A program made the translations under genes and the position numbers. A model generated the notes under the pieces. The model worked only from the letters and a program-made list of their open reading frames with translations. It searched no databases and was not told the DNA's origin. A stretch of 64,000 nt of DNA. Source: Clostridiales bacterium (GTDB lineage Bacteria > Bacillota > Clostridia > Oscillospirales > Oscillospiraceae). Shown here in pieces: positions 31,663-39,265 of the stretch; within the stretch, counting starts at the first letter, position 1; every line of letters begins with the position of its first letter. The stretch spans positions 62,001 to 126,000 of the forward strand of contig SFEG01000005.1 of NCBI GenBank assembly GCA_004558025.1, written 5' to 3'.

Positions 31663-33252
31663 TCAGCCCTCAAGCTCCATTCCGTTTCTGAATCGGAAAA
31701 CCAGTCGTCCGTCCGGCATCACCGTTACGATGTCGATGACTGCCAGCCAGAGCCGGTCGCTGAATTCGGTAAGCTCTCCGTTCTGTTTTTCCACAGCGTT
31801 TATGAAGATGCGGAACTGCTGTCCCTTCGCCTCACGGGAAACTCTCTCCGCCTCAAGTCTGTCAATCTCTTCTTTCACGGTATTGAACCGCTCCTCTAAG
31901 CCCTGATACTTTGAGAGGAACTCTGTCTGGTCTTGAGCTGTCCGGGCATTCTCATCGATGCACTTCCGGGCAAGTTCCGAGACCACCTCAAGCTCTTCGT
32001 AAAGTGCATCGATGCGTGAGTCGATTTCCTCTGTTCCGGCGATGAGGTTTCTGACCACCTCGCAGTTTCGGAGCAGCTCTTTTTTGTTTTTGATGAGGAC
32101 GTTGAAAACGGTCATAAACCGGGCTTTGAGCGCCTCCTCTTCAATGTGCGGTGTGGCGCATTTCTCATCGCCTTTGAACTTGTCATTGCATTGCCAGACC
32201 ACACGGCGGTACTTGTCGGTGGAGTTCCAGACCTTGGGACCGTAAAAGCCGCCGCAGTCATGGCAAACGAGCCGGGTGGAGAAAACGCTGTTTCCGCTGT
32301 ACTTTCGACGGAGGTAGCGGCGACGGGCAAGTTCAGCCTGAACGATTTCCCATTCATCGGGAGGGATGATTGCCTCGTGGCTCTCCTCTATATAAAACTG
32401 AGGAAGCTCGCCCTCATTCGGCTTTTTCTTTTTGGTGAGGAAATCTACAACGAATTCCTTCTGCAATCTTGCGGAGCCTTTGTATTTCTCGTTTGAGAGA
32501 ATGCTCTCAATGGTGGAGGTGCGCCATTGCTCTTTTCCAGCCGGGGTCGGTATTCTTTCAGCGGTGAGGAGCTTCGCAATGCTCCATGTGGTTTTGCCGG
32601 ACATGAAGAGGTGGTAGATGCGGCGGACGATGACCGCCTGTTCCTCGTTGACCACCGGGGGCGAATCCTTGTCCTCGCCCCGGTCATAGCCGAGGAAGTG
32701 TTTATAAGGGAGAGTGACCTTGCCGTCCTCGAACCTTTTGCGCTGACCCCATTTGACATTCTCGGAGATGGAGCGGCTTTCCTCCTGAGCAAGGGAGGAC
32801 ATTATTGTGAGGAGCAACTCTCCCTTTCCATCGAAAGTATAAATGTTTTCCTTCTCAAAAAAGCACTCGACTCCGCTGTCTTTGAGCTGGCGGATGGTTA
32901 CAAGGCTGTCGACCGTGTTTCTGGCAAAGCGGCTCACCGACTTGGTAACGATGAGATCGATTTTGCCGGCAAGAGCGTCGGTAATCATCTGCTTGAAACC
33001 TTCGCGGTGCTTGGTGCTTGTGCCTGTGATGCCCTCGTCTGTGTAGACCTTTACGAACTCCCAATCGGGGTTCTGATTGATGAACTTCGTGTAGTAATCG
33101 ACCTGAGCCTCATAGCTCGTGAACTGCTCGTCCTTGTCGGTCGAAACACGGGCGTAACCGGCGACCTTGCGCTTGAGCGCCGCCCGGACGGGCATATGGG
33201 TCATGGGGTTGATTGTCGGTGCAATGACCGTTACTTTTCTCGCTGTTGCCAT
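31663..33252 (-). CDS. Large serine recombinase with zinc ribbon (second copy)
   Basis: The protein has 529 residues. Catalytic serine in GYARVSTDK (S37), VTKSVSRFARNTVDS motif, recombinase domain, zinc ribbon (LVCHDCGGFYG, then WQCNDKFKGDEKCATPH), a long coiled coil (LEVVSELARKCIDENARTAQ and onward) and a short C-terminal domain (IDIVTVMPDGRLVFRFRNGME). This is the complete plan of a phage-type serine integrase. It starts 1 base past the next recombinase gene and follows GGAGAAATAG. The two genes are co-transcribed and could act as a pair. Confidence 0.92.
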   Translation of the reverse strand: MATARKVTVIAPTINPMTHMPVRAALKRKVAGYARVSTDKDEQFTSYEAQVDYYTKFINQNPDWEFVKVYTDEGITGTSTKHREGFKQMITDALAGKIDLIVTKSVSRFARNTVDSLVTIRQLKDSGVECFFEKENIYTFDGKGELLLTIMSSLAQEESRSISENVKWGQRKRFEDGKVTLPYKHFLGYDRGEDKDSPPVVNEEQAVIVRRIYHLFMSGKTTWSIAKLLTAERIPTPAGKEQWRTSTIESILSNEKYKGSARLQKEFVVDFLTKKKKPNEGELPQFYIEESHEAIIPPDEWEIVQAELARRRYLRRKYSGNSVFSTRLVCHDCGGFYGPKVWNSTDKYRRVVWQCNDKFKGDEKCATPHIEEEALKARFMTVFNVLIKNKKELLRNCEVVRNLIAGTEEIDSRIDALYEELEVVSELARKCIDENARTAQDQTEFLSKYQGLEERFNTVKEEIDRLEAERVSREAKGQQFRIFINAVEKQNGELTEFSDRLWLAVIDIVTVMPDGRLVFRFRNGMELEG

Positions 33253-33253
33253 G

Positions 33254-34567
33254 CTATTTCTCCGTTCTTTCGTTTCTCCGTCGCTCGGCGGTCTGCTGCC
33301 GTGCTTTCTCTTTCATCTCAGGTGTCCAGCTCTCCGACCGGGAGCGGTCTGCCCAGACCGCCGTCTGTTCCAAACCGTCCGCAAAGCGGAAAATGAGTGT
33401 GTTCCCCTCGGCGGTGATGCCCTCGACCGTTTCGGAGAAAACTGCCTCGTCGAATTCCTCAAGCCCCAGAACCTCAGCGGCAGCCGAGAGCAGAGCTTCC
33501 TCCGGGACAGCTTTTGAACCTGAGCATCCGCTTTTCCCCACAGTATTGTAGGTGCGGCAAATCCATATCTTTTTGCCTCTTGCCGTCTTGCGGTTAAAGT
33601 AGCCGCCGCAACAGGCACAAGTGATTTTGTGGCTGAAAGGTAAAAAGCTGTTTGTGTCGGAACCCTGTCCGTACTTCTCGGCTCTCCGAGCCATCTCAGC
33701 CTGAACCGCGTTGAATGTCTCCAGCGGAATGACCGGCTCGTGCGTTTCAAGAGCGTGGTACATCGGATGCTCGCCCCGGTTCAGGAGGCGCTTTTTTGTG
33801 ATGTGGTTTTCACGGTATGTCTTCTGGAGGAGAAGGTTGCCCGTGTAATCGTAGTTCCTCAAGACCTTCATAAGAGTGCCGACTCTCCAGGGGTAGCCGT
33901 CGAGAGTGGTCAGCCCGTCCCCGTTCAGCCCCCGGCAAATCAGGAGGTAGCCCATGCCCGAAAGGTAGTCGGCAAAGATGCGTCTGACGATTTCAGCCTC
34001 CTCCGGGATTACTTCAAGCTGTCCGTCCTTGTAGCGGTAGCCGAGCATTCTGCCTGTCCAGGGCTTGCCCTCCTCAAAGTTCGCCTTGATTCGCCATTTC
34101 TGATTTTCGCTGTTGGAGCGGCTTTCCTCCTGAGCGTAGGACGCGAGGATGGTCATCATCAGCTCGCCGTCGGCGCTCATGGTGTGGATGTTCTGCTCCT
34201 CAAAGTAAACGTCGATGCCGAGTTCTCTCAGCTCCCGGACGGTCGCAAGCAGCGTGACCGTGTTTCTGGCAAAGCGGGATATGCTTTTGGTAATGACCAT
34301 ATCGATTTTTCCCGCTCTGCACTCAGAAAGCATTTCCTGAAAACCGGCTCGATCTTCTTTCGTGCCTGTGAAGGCTTCGTCGGCGTAGACTCCGCAGTAG
34401 AGCCAGCCGGGATGACTCTGAATGTATTCTGAGTAGTAACTCACCTGTGCAGACAGGGAATGGAGCATCGTGTCCTTGCCTGAGGAAACGCGGGCGTAAG
34501 CCGCGACCTTTGTGAGCTGAGGTTTCGGAGGGAGCTTGAACTGCACCCTTTCGACCTTTCTGTTCAT
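33254..34567 (-). CDS. Large serine recombinase with zinc ribbon (third copy)
   Basis: The protein has 437 residues. Catalytic serine in AAYARVSSGK (S28), ITKSISRFARNTVTL motif, recombinase domain, zinc ribbon (ITCACCGGYFNRK, then WICRTYNTVGKSGC) and a short C-terminal region with no long coiled coil but with the same FRFADGLEQTAVW-type ending as its neighbour. GGAGG precedes the ATG. A 66-bp module found upstream of three other transcription units lies just before it. Tandem pairs of recombinases like this act together in some Clostridia elements. Confidence 0.92.
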   Translation of the reverse strand: MNRKVERVQFKLPPKPQLTKVAAYARVSSGKDTMLHSLSAQVSYYSEYIQSHPGWLYCGVYADEAFTGTKEDRAGFQEMLSECRAGKIDMVITKSISRFARNTVTLLATVRELRELGIDVYFEEQNIHTMSADGELMMTILASYAQEESRSNSENQKWRIKANFEEGKPWTGRMLGYRYKDGQLEVIPEEAEIVRRIFADYLSGMGYLLICRGLNGDGLTTLDGYPWRVGTLMKVLRNYDYTGNLLLQKTYRENHITKKRLLNRGEHPMYHALETHEPVIPLETFNAVQAEMARRAEKYGQGSDTNSFLPFSHKITCACCGGYFNRKTARGKKIWICRTYNTVGKSGCSGSKAVPEEALLSAAAEVLGLEEFDEAVFSETVEGITAEGNTLIFRFADGLEQTAVWADRSRSESWTPEMKEKARQQTAERRRNERTEK

Positions 34568-34585
34568 GGTAAAACCTCCTTTTTC

Positions 34586-34651
34586 AGCATGGACATACTC
34601 TCGTAAAACGCCTGATTTATCAACGGTTTTCAGCGATATATAACCGACAAA
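34586..34651 (-). repeat. 66-bp intergenic module, copy 1 (divergent)
   Basis: It shares the ACATACTCTCGT block and overall spacing with the copies at 55211, 56981 and 58031; on the minus strand it ends in ACGAGAGTATGTCCATG 19 bases before the recombinase start. It overlaps the last codon of the upstream gene. A GATAAA box 17 bases after GTTATA could be the promoter. Confidence 0.6.
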
Positions 34652-34791
34652 TCGAACCCGTACTTTTTGGCGAATATTCTATCAATTTCACCGTACTCCT
34701 CCTGTGAGACTAACCCCTCCCTGAGCATCTGTTCTACCAGACTCATGGTGGCCTTATACAGGACAAGCTTTTCAAACTGCTCCTCAGGCAT
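34630..34791 (-). CDS. 53-residue helical protein
   Basis: A short gene from ATG 34791, overlapping the end of the preceding gene by 8 bases, with GGGGGTGAG just upstream, and ending at TGA 34630. The product (MPEEQFEKLVLYKATMSLVE, then REGLVSQEEYGEIDRIF and KKYGFDLSVIY) is two helices with a loop and resembles SHOCT-like or short-coiled modules frequently placed beside serine recombinases. It is a strong candidate for a real but easily missed gene; the function is unknown. Confidence 0.7.
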   Translation of the reverse strand: MPEEQFEKLVLYKATMSLVEQMLREGLVSQEEYGEIDRIFAKKYGFDLSVIYR

Positions 34792-35170
34792 TGCCGCTCA
34801 CCCCCTTGCTCCGGGCATTGGCGTAGCAGAGCCGTGAGCAGAAAACACGATGGTTGTTTCCGTAGCTCTCGAACTCCCGTCCGCAATGGGGACAGGTAAA
34901 GTGATACACAGCCTTTCGCTTGACCCTTTCCGGGTGGGCGTTCCACCATGCCATGCGACAGGCGTCGGAGCAGAACTTTTTCTGCTTTCGGTGAGCTGTC
35001 TGTTTTACCGGCGTACCGCACTTGAGGCAGAATGAAACATCGGCGTCCGAATAGCGGTTACAGTAGGAGCGCACCGTTCCGACGGGGATGCCGGTCGCCG
35101 CCGAGATATCGCTGTATGACATACCCCGCTCTCTCAGAGCGAGGACTTTCTGAGTTTTTTCGCTTATCAT
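34784..35170 (-). CDS. HTH and double zinc-finger protein
   Basis: The protein has 128 residues. The N-terminal part is a resolvase-/sigma-4-like helix-turn-helix (KVLALRERGMSYSDISAATG, GTVRSYCNRY). It has two cysteine clusters, CLKCG with CSDAC (about 49-72) and CPHCG with CSRLCY (about 96-120), each a plausible zinc finger. No ribosome site is optimal. It lies between the endolysin and the recombinases and may regulate excision or be a sigma-like or DNA-binding factor. The same protein type occurs beside recombinases in gut Firmicutes elements. Confidence 0.75.
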   Translation of the reverse strand: MISEKTQKVLALRERGMSYSDISAATGIPVGTVRSYCNRYSDADVSFCLKCGTPVKQTAHRKQKKFCSDACRMAWWNAHPERVKRKAVYHFTCPHCGREFESYGNNHRVFCSRLCYANARSKGVSGNA

Positions 35171-35237
35171 AAAAGTCCCTCCCCTGGGTAGCCTTGGGAG
35201 CGGACAAAAATTCGTGTTTTTTCAAAATTTCTCCGAA

Positions 35238-35280
35238 AACAAAAAAAGAAGCCCACCGGGGACGAATCCTCGATGGGCTT
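35238..35280 (-). terminator. Terminator after the lysis genes
   Basis: Stem of about 12 bp (AAGCCCACCGGGG, 35249-35261, with CCTCGATGGGCTT, 35268-35280, two wobble positions), followed on the minus strand by seven T. It ends the structural/lysis transcript 5 bases past the endolysin stop. Confidence 0.88.
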
Positions 35281-35285
35281 TACGC

Positions 35286-36113
35286 TTAGTTGAGAGCGGT
35301 GAGTGCCGCTGTCCATGTGTTCTTTCCTACGATGCCGTCCCATTCGGAGGCGGTGTTGGGAAAGAGCTTTTTCTGGAGGGCGATGACTCCGGCTTTTGTG
35401 ATGGGGCCGAAATCACCGTCGATGCTGATTTGGCTGTTGATGCCGCGCACATAAATGATGCGCTGGATGGTTTTGACCTGAGCGCCGGTGCTTCCCTGGG
35501 AGAGCTGTTTGAGACTTACCGACACGGCTTTCTCCGTTGCCTCGGTTTTCTTCTTTTCGGTCGCAGGGGTTGGAGCGGGAGCGGCTGTGCCGTCAGCCTC
35601 GTCGTACAGAGGATGACCGTAGCCGATGATGCATCCGTAGGTTCGGGCATAGGTGTTCTTCTTTACCTGATTGTCTGAGTTGCCCTCAATAGTGATAATC
35701 TGCGCGGAAGTGACCTCAGCAACGATGCCCGTGTGGTCAGCGCCGGAGCTGCCGGAGTAGCGGAAGAAAATCTGATCTCCCACCTTGGGGTTCTTGTCGA
35801 ATCTGCCCTTTTCCTGATAGTACTGCATGGAGAAGGTGCATCCCGCACCGTAGGGTCCTGTCTGACACTGGATGCGCTGACCGTTGTCCTTGCCGTAAGC
35901 TTTGAAAAAGACCCAATCGACAAAGACATCGCACCAGGCATAGCCGTTTTTTCCGCCGTTGTAGTATCCGGCGACCGCAAGGTCACGGGCGTACTTTGTC
36001 CAGTTCGCGGAGCCGGGGTTTGCGGTTGCGCTGTCAAGATTGGAGTTTGTGGCTTTCTCTTTGTAGCCGATTTCCGCTGTGGCAATCGCCACGATTTCCG
36101 ATGCTTTACTCAT
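35286..36113 (-). CDS. Endolysin (CHAP-type amidase with peptidoglycan-binding domain)
   Basis: The protein has 275 residues from ATG 36113 with GAGGACG upstream. The N-terminal half is a CHAP domain: catalytic cysteine in YAWCDVFVDWVF, histidine in GADHTGIVAEV, asparagine/glutamate in ITIEGNSDN. A charged linker (about 165-195) leads to a C-terminal peptidoglycan-binding domain (LKQLSQGSTGAQVKTIQRIIY, IDGDFGPITKAGVIALQKKL). It degrades the host wall at lysis. It overlaps the holin gene by 8 bases. Confidence 0.92.
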   Translation of the reverse strand: MSKASEIVAIATAEIGYKEKATNSNLDSATANPGSANWTKYARDLAVAGYYNGGKNGYAWCDVFVDWVFFKAYGKDNGQRIQCQTGPYGAGCTFSMQYYQEKGRFDKNPKVGDQIFFRYSGSSGADHTGIVAEVTSAQIITIEGNSDNQVKKNTYARTYGCIIGYGHPLYDEADGTAAPAPTPATEKKKTEATEKAVSVSLKQLSQGSTGAQVKTIQRIIYVRGINSQISIDGDFGPITKAGVIALQKKLFPNTASEWDGIVGKNTWTAALTALN

Positions 36114-36528
36114 TTTTTCCGTCCTCACTTTCCGCCCTCTCATGGAGCTGTTCAAGTACATTTTTGATTGCGCCGGGGACAGGGAGTCCGAGGTGCGCCG
36201 AATTCTCCAAAAGGCTCACGCCCTCGTTGGAGATGTAGAAAAAGATAGCCGCAGTACGCAGAACAGAGCCTGTGCCGATGACATTGACATCAAGGATGTT
36301 CGCTACCCCGACCAGAATAAAAATCAGCACCTTTTTACAGATGCCTTTGAAACCGACCGCACTGGAGAGCTTACGGTCAACGACGGCACACATGACGCCG
36401 GTGATGTAGTCCACGACTACAAAAGCAATTAGTGCGTAGAGCAAGCCGTCACTTCCTCCCAGGAACCAGCCGAGCCAGCCGCCGATAGCGGTGAACACGA
36501 ACTGTACGCTGTTCCAGAATTCTTTCAT
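36106..36528 (-). CDS. Phage holin (holin_4_1 / TcdE-like)
   Basis: The protein has 140 residues with three or four hydrophobic segments (about 10-30, 33-52, 74-94, 96-112), and the motifs GGWLGWFLGGSDGLLYALIA, VVDYITGVMCAVVDRK and KKVLIFILVGVANILDVNVI typical of the holin_4_1 (toxin secretion/lysis) family. It forms membrane holes that release the endolysin. The neighbouring endolysin overlaps it by 8 bases, supporting a lysis cassette. Confidence 0.92.
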   Translation of the reverse strand: MKEFWNSVQFVFTAIGGWLGWFLGGSDGLLYALIAFVVVDYITGVMCAVVDRKLSSAVGFKGICKKVLIFILVGVANILDVNVIGTGSVLRTAAIFFYISNEGVSLLENSAHLGLPVPGAIKNVLEQLHERAESEDGKNE

Positions 36529-36542
36529 TGTTTTTCTCCTCC

Positions 36543-37265
36543 TTAAATTGTGTATGAAAAAATGATGTCCGCAGCCATGAGCTTTTGACCGCAGGACAGC
36601 GTTTTACCGCCGACCGCCACATTGCCCGCCATTACCTTGCCTGAGCATTTGAGTGTTTTTGTGTTCCCCTGAGAAAGGGTGGCGATGACCGTACCGTTGT
36701 ACTGAACCGGCTTGTCTCCCTCCTGATTCTCAAGAACGAACAAAACCGCTCCGTTATAGGAAGCGGTTATCTTTCCTCCTGAAGTCTCACCGGCAAACAC
36801 ATACCAGAACCCGTCGCTCTCATCTCTGCCGTTGTCCGGGTGAGCGGAGCGGGAGCCCTCAAGCACATCTCCGATGTAAGAGCCTTGAGAATATGAGGTG
36901 CCGGACTGATAAGCCTCGTAGATGGTAGCCGCTGCCTTGATGCTGAGAAAGCCGCTCTTGCAAGAGGTAATCACAGCGTAGTAGGAAGAGGTGCTGCCTG
37001 TATTTGTACTCAGCTTTATCGAGTCATCGTTGGCAATCCAGTACTTGCCTGACCAGTTGCTGGTAGAAATCACAGCGCTGCCGCCGTCCGAAAAGGTGAA
37101 CTTGCCCGAGCTGTTTATGACCGGGTGGTCTTTTCCGCTGCTACTCGTGTAGGCAGCTCTTTCAAGGATGCTGTAGGTTTTCGTGTCTGTGGTTGCTATC
37201 TGCCTTACGCCCCATATCGGAGAGGTATCGCAGTTGTATTTCTGCCACTTATACTTTGTCGCCAT
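36543..37265 (-). CDS. Tail/fibre-associated protein, carbohydrate-like beta domains
   Basis: The protein has 240 residues, beta-rich and rich in serine, threonine, glycine and tyrosine (STSNWSGKYWIANDD, YAVITSCKSGFL). It looks like an external receptor-binding or collar protein. It is the last structural gene before lysis and its ATG touches the previous stop. I do not recognise a named family. Confidence 0.7.
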   Translation of the reverse strand: MATKYKWQKYNCDTSPIWGVRQIATTDTKTYSILERAAYTSSSGKDHPVINSSGKFTFSDGGSAVISTSNWSGKYWIANDDSIKLSTNTGSTSSYYAVITSCKSGFLSIKAAATIYEAYQSGTSYSQGSYIGDVLEGSRSAHPDNGRDESDGFWYVFAGETSGGKITASYNGAVLFVLENQEGDKPVQYNGTVIATLSQGNTKTLKCSGKVMAGNVAVGGKTLSCGQKLMAADIIFSYTI

Positions 37266-37561
37266 CAGACCACGCTCCCGTCGTAAACCGGAATCGAGAC
37301 CGTACAGCTCGCGAAAGCCGTGACATCGTATGTGCCGTTTGCGCTCACGGTTTTTGTGCCGGACGGGGTAATCCCCGGCACAAGCGTTCCGTTTATTCTG
37401 CTCCCTCCGGCGTAAGCGGTTTTCCCGGAGCGAATGTCTCCGGCACCGGCGGTCGCGTCACTTGTGTCGGTGAAAGTCGCCGTTCCTCCGCCTGTTTTCG
37501 GAAGCTGAACAGCGGGTACGCCTGAGTAAGACGCACCCGCTATCGTTATATTCTGAGGCAT
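37265..37561 (-). CDS. Small fibre-like protein with RSGKxA module
   Basis: The protein has 98 residues, beginning MPQNITIAGASYSGVPAVQL and including GDIRSGKTAYAGGSRINGTL. The larger protein upstream of it (37577-38251) starts the same way (MAKNVIINGVTYENVPYVNI) and has SDLRSGRKAWVQGVEITGSV, so the two are paralogues. Both look like repeated surface modules of a tail fibre or collar. The exact role is unknown. Confidence 0.75.
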   Translation of the reverse strand: MPQNITIAGASYSGVPAVQLPKTGGGTATFTDTSDATAGAGDIRSGKTAYAGGSRINGTLVPGITPSGTKTVSANGTYDVTAFASCTVSIPVYDGSVV

Positions 37562-37576
37562 ACCGATACCTCCTGA

Positions 37577-38251
37577 TTAAGAAATGGTAAGCACTTTCGT
37601 TGTGCTGTCCTGGCTTACCACAGGGACAGTCGCCGAGCCTGTGCGCCTCGTCAACGAGCCGCTAAAAAAAGTCTTTCCGTTCAGGACGTCCGCCTCGGTT
37701 GCGGAGGCGGTCATATTTACGGCGTTGACATGGACTTTCTTGAGCAGCTTGCCGCTTGAGGGTGTTATATCCTGTGCGGCTGTGGAAGGAGTCGCTGTTT
37801 TCTCCTCCACCTGAATGTAGCGGGTCACACTTGTGCCGTTCTTGTTGCCGCTGACATATCCGGCGCTCACGCTCGCGGAAGGAGCGGCGGTGACGGGATA
37901 ATCCGTCTGGGTTTCTCCCAGCTCATCGCCGGAGAGGGTCGCTTTCGGAGTGACCGTACCGTCCGCTATGCTCTTGTTCGCGGCAGAGTCATAAACGCCG
38001 GCGGGAACGGTGACCGTTTTGCCGCTGACGGAAATGTCGGATGCGCTCTTTGCAGGAACAGAGCCGGTGATCTCCACGCCCTGAACCCACGCCTTTCGAC
38101 CGCTCCTCAAGTCGGAGCTGACCGCCGTGCCGCTGTCAGTATCGACAAACTTGGCGAAGTCCGGGTCTTCCGGGACGGCTTTCACCATCGGAATGTTGAC
38201 ATACGGTACATTCTCGTAGGTGACGCCATTGATGATTACATTTTTAGCCAT
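37577..38251 (-). CDS. Fibre-like protein with two RSGKxA-type modules
   Basis: The protein has 224 residues. The N-terminal module (about 1-70) matches the small protein after it; the second half is a beta-rich repeat with GNKNGTSVTRYIQVEEKTAT and a final ADVLNGKTFFSGSLTRRTGS, which resembles the RSGK module (xxLNGKxFFxG). It is likely a surface or receptor-binding protein made of tandem modules. No enzymatic motif is seen. Confidence 0.75.
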   Translation of the reverse strand: MAKNVIINGVTYENVPYVNIPMVKAVPEDPDFAKFVDTDSGTAVSSDLRSGRKAWVQGVEITGSVPAKSASDISVSGKTVTVPAGVYDSAANKSIADGTVTPKATLSGDELGETQTDYPVTAAPSASVSAGYVSGNKNGTSVTRYIQVEEKTATPSTAAQDITPSSGKLLKKVHVNAVNMTASATEADVLNGKTFFSGSLTRRTGSATVPVVSQDSTTKVLTIS

Positions 38252-38264
38252 AGATGCTGCCTCC

Positions 38265-38531
38265 TCAGCTTACTGTGATTTCAAAGCCGCTGTAGGTAAT
38301 CAAGCCGTAGTTCCGGGGAATGGGGTTGACCACCAGCGGCTCAAGCATGAGCTTTCCGGCTGCCGGGACGATTTGGGTTTCACGGGTCGGCGTTACCTCA
38401 TAAGGTCCCTCAAAAGGCGTACACGGCATAGGTGCCATGCCGGACTCAAAGCCGATGCAAAAAGATGCCTCCTCCGCAAAGCCGAGGTTGAACTCGGACA
38501 CGGATTCGGCAAAGGTCAGGTTAATTCTCAT
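38265..38531 (-). CDS. Short tail protein of unknown function
   Basis: The protein has 88 residues, beta-rich (MRINLTFAESVSEFNLGFAE, then ETQIVPAAGKLMLEPLVVN and RNYGLITYSGFEITVS). The phrase PRNYGLITYSG is typical of small proteins found next to tail fibre genes in Firmicutes siphophages. It touches the next gene (the ATG of one overlaps the stop of the other). No specific role is assignable. Confidence 0.7.
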   Translation of the reverse strand: MRINLTFAESVSEFNLGFAEEASFCIGFESGMAPMPCTPFEGPYEVTPTRETQIVPAAGKLMLEPLVVNPIPRNYGLITYSGFEITVS

Positions 38532-38833
38532 TAGATTTCGCCATCCTTCAAGACCTCCCTCGCCGTGGTGGAGATGATGTTGGAGGCTACAGCCTGTCCG
38601 TCGGGCATTTTGGCGCGGAGCTGGATTTTGACAGGACCAGGTTCAAACTTGAGCGTATCGGTCTGAGAAAAGACGATTTTGATTACGCTTTCCTCAAGGG
38701 TCAGCTCGTCGCCTGTTTTCTCCAGCACGGGTTCTCCGTTCTGAGAGTAGGTAATGAAGATTTCGGAGAAATCCGTGCTTTTGATGCCTTCGGGCAGAGT
38801 AAAGGTGTGGGTTGGAGTTGTGCCTCTCCACAT
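38531..38833 (-). CDS. Baseplate-upper-protein-like small protein
   Basis: The protein has 100 residues, beta-rich. The start MWRGTTPTHTFTLPEGIKS and TYSQNGEPVLEKTGDELTLE with IQLRAKMPDGQAVASNIIS resemble the N-terminal domain of BppU-type proteins that attach receptor-binding proteins to siphophage baseplates. The family call is by eye and tentative. It lies between the tail assembly-like gene and the small beta-rich protein. Confidence 0.65.
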   Translation of the reverse strand: MWRGTTPTHTFTLPEGIKSTDFSEIFITYSQNGEPVLEKTGDELTLEESVIKIVFSQTDTLKFEPGPVKIQLRAKMPDGQAVASNIISTTAREVLKDGEI

Positions 38834-38848
38834 GATTTCTCACCTCGC

Positions 38849-39256
38849 TTAAAGCCATAGTGGTATGTCGGGAATAGCCGCTGTGTTTGTGCTGTCGAGC
38901 CATGCGGGACGCTCCGGGGCGGTCAGGGTCTCCGTTACCGTGAGCCACGCCAGATACCAGCGCTTGAGTTCACGCCACTGGAGCAGATTGAGACTTGAAT
39001 ACCAAATCCAGCCCCTGTTTATTACGGAAAAGCATTCAGTTTCACGCCTTGCCCTCAGCTCAGTCTTGAGCTTTTCCCGTCTTACGGCAGCGTCCTGTGC
39101 TTCATCTTTTACCAGAACACCGTCTTTCAGCCGGTAGCCTTCGGCACAGGCGATGAACCCCTCAAGGTCGTCAGGCTCAGGGACATCGACGCCGCCGTTG
39201 TCTCCGACGAGCGCCCACTCCCTTACATACCCGTTTTCGTCAAGATTTACTTTCAT
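38849..39256 (-). CDS. Tail fibre assembly-like protein
   Basis: The protein has 135 residues. The N-terminal MKVNLDENGYVREWALVGDN and the central RRETECFSVINRGWIWYSSL with LLQWRELKRWYLAWLTVTET resemble phage XkdW/tail-fibre-assembly proteins (DUF2977/4376 type). It is directly after the large DUF859 protein and may help fold it. AGGACGGA precedes the ATG. Confidence 0.65.
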   Translation of the reverse strand: MKVNLDENGYVREWALVGDNGGVDVPEPDDLEGFIACAEGYRLKDGVLVKDEAQDAAVRREKLKTELRARRETECFSVINRGWIWYSSLNLLQWRELKRWYLAWLTVTETLTAPERPAWLDSTNTAAIPDIPLWL

Positions 39257-39265
39257 TCCGTCCTC

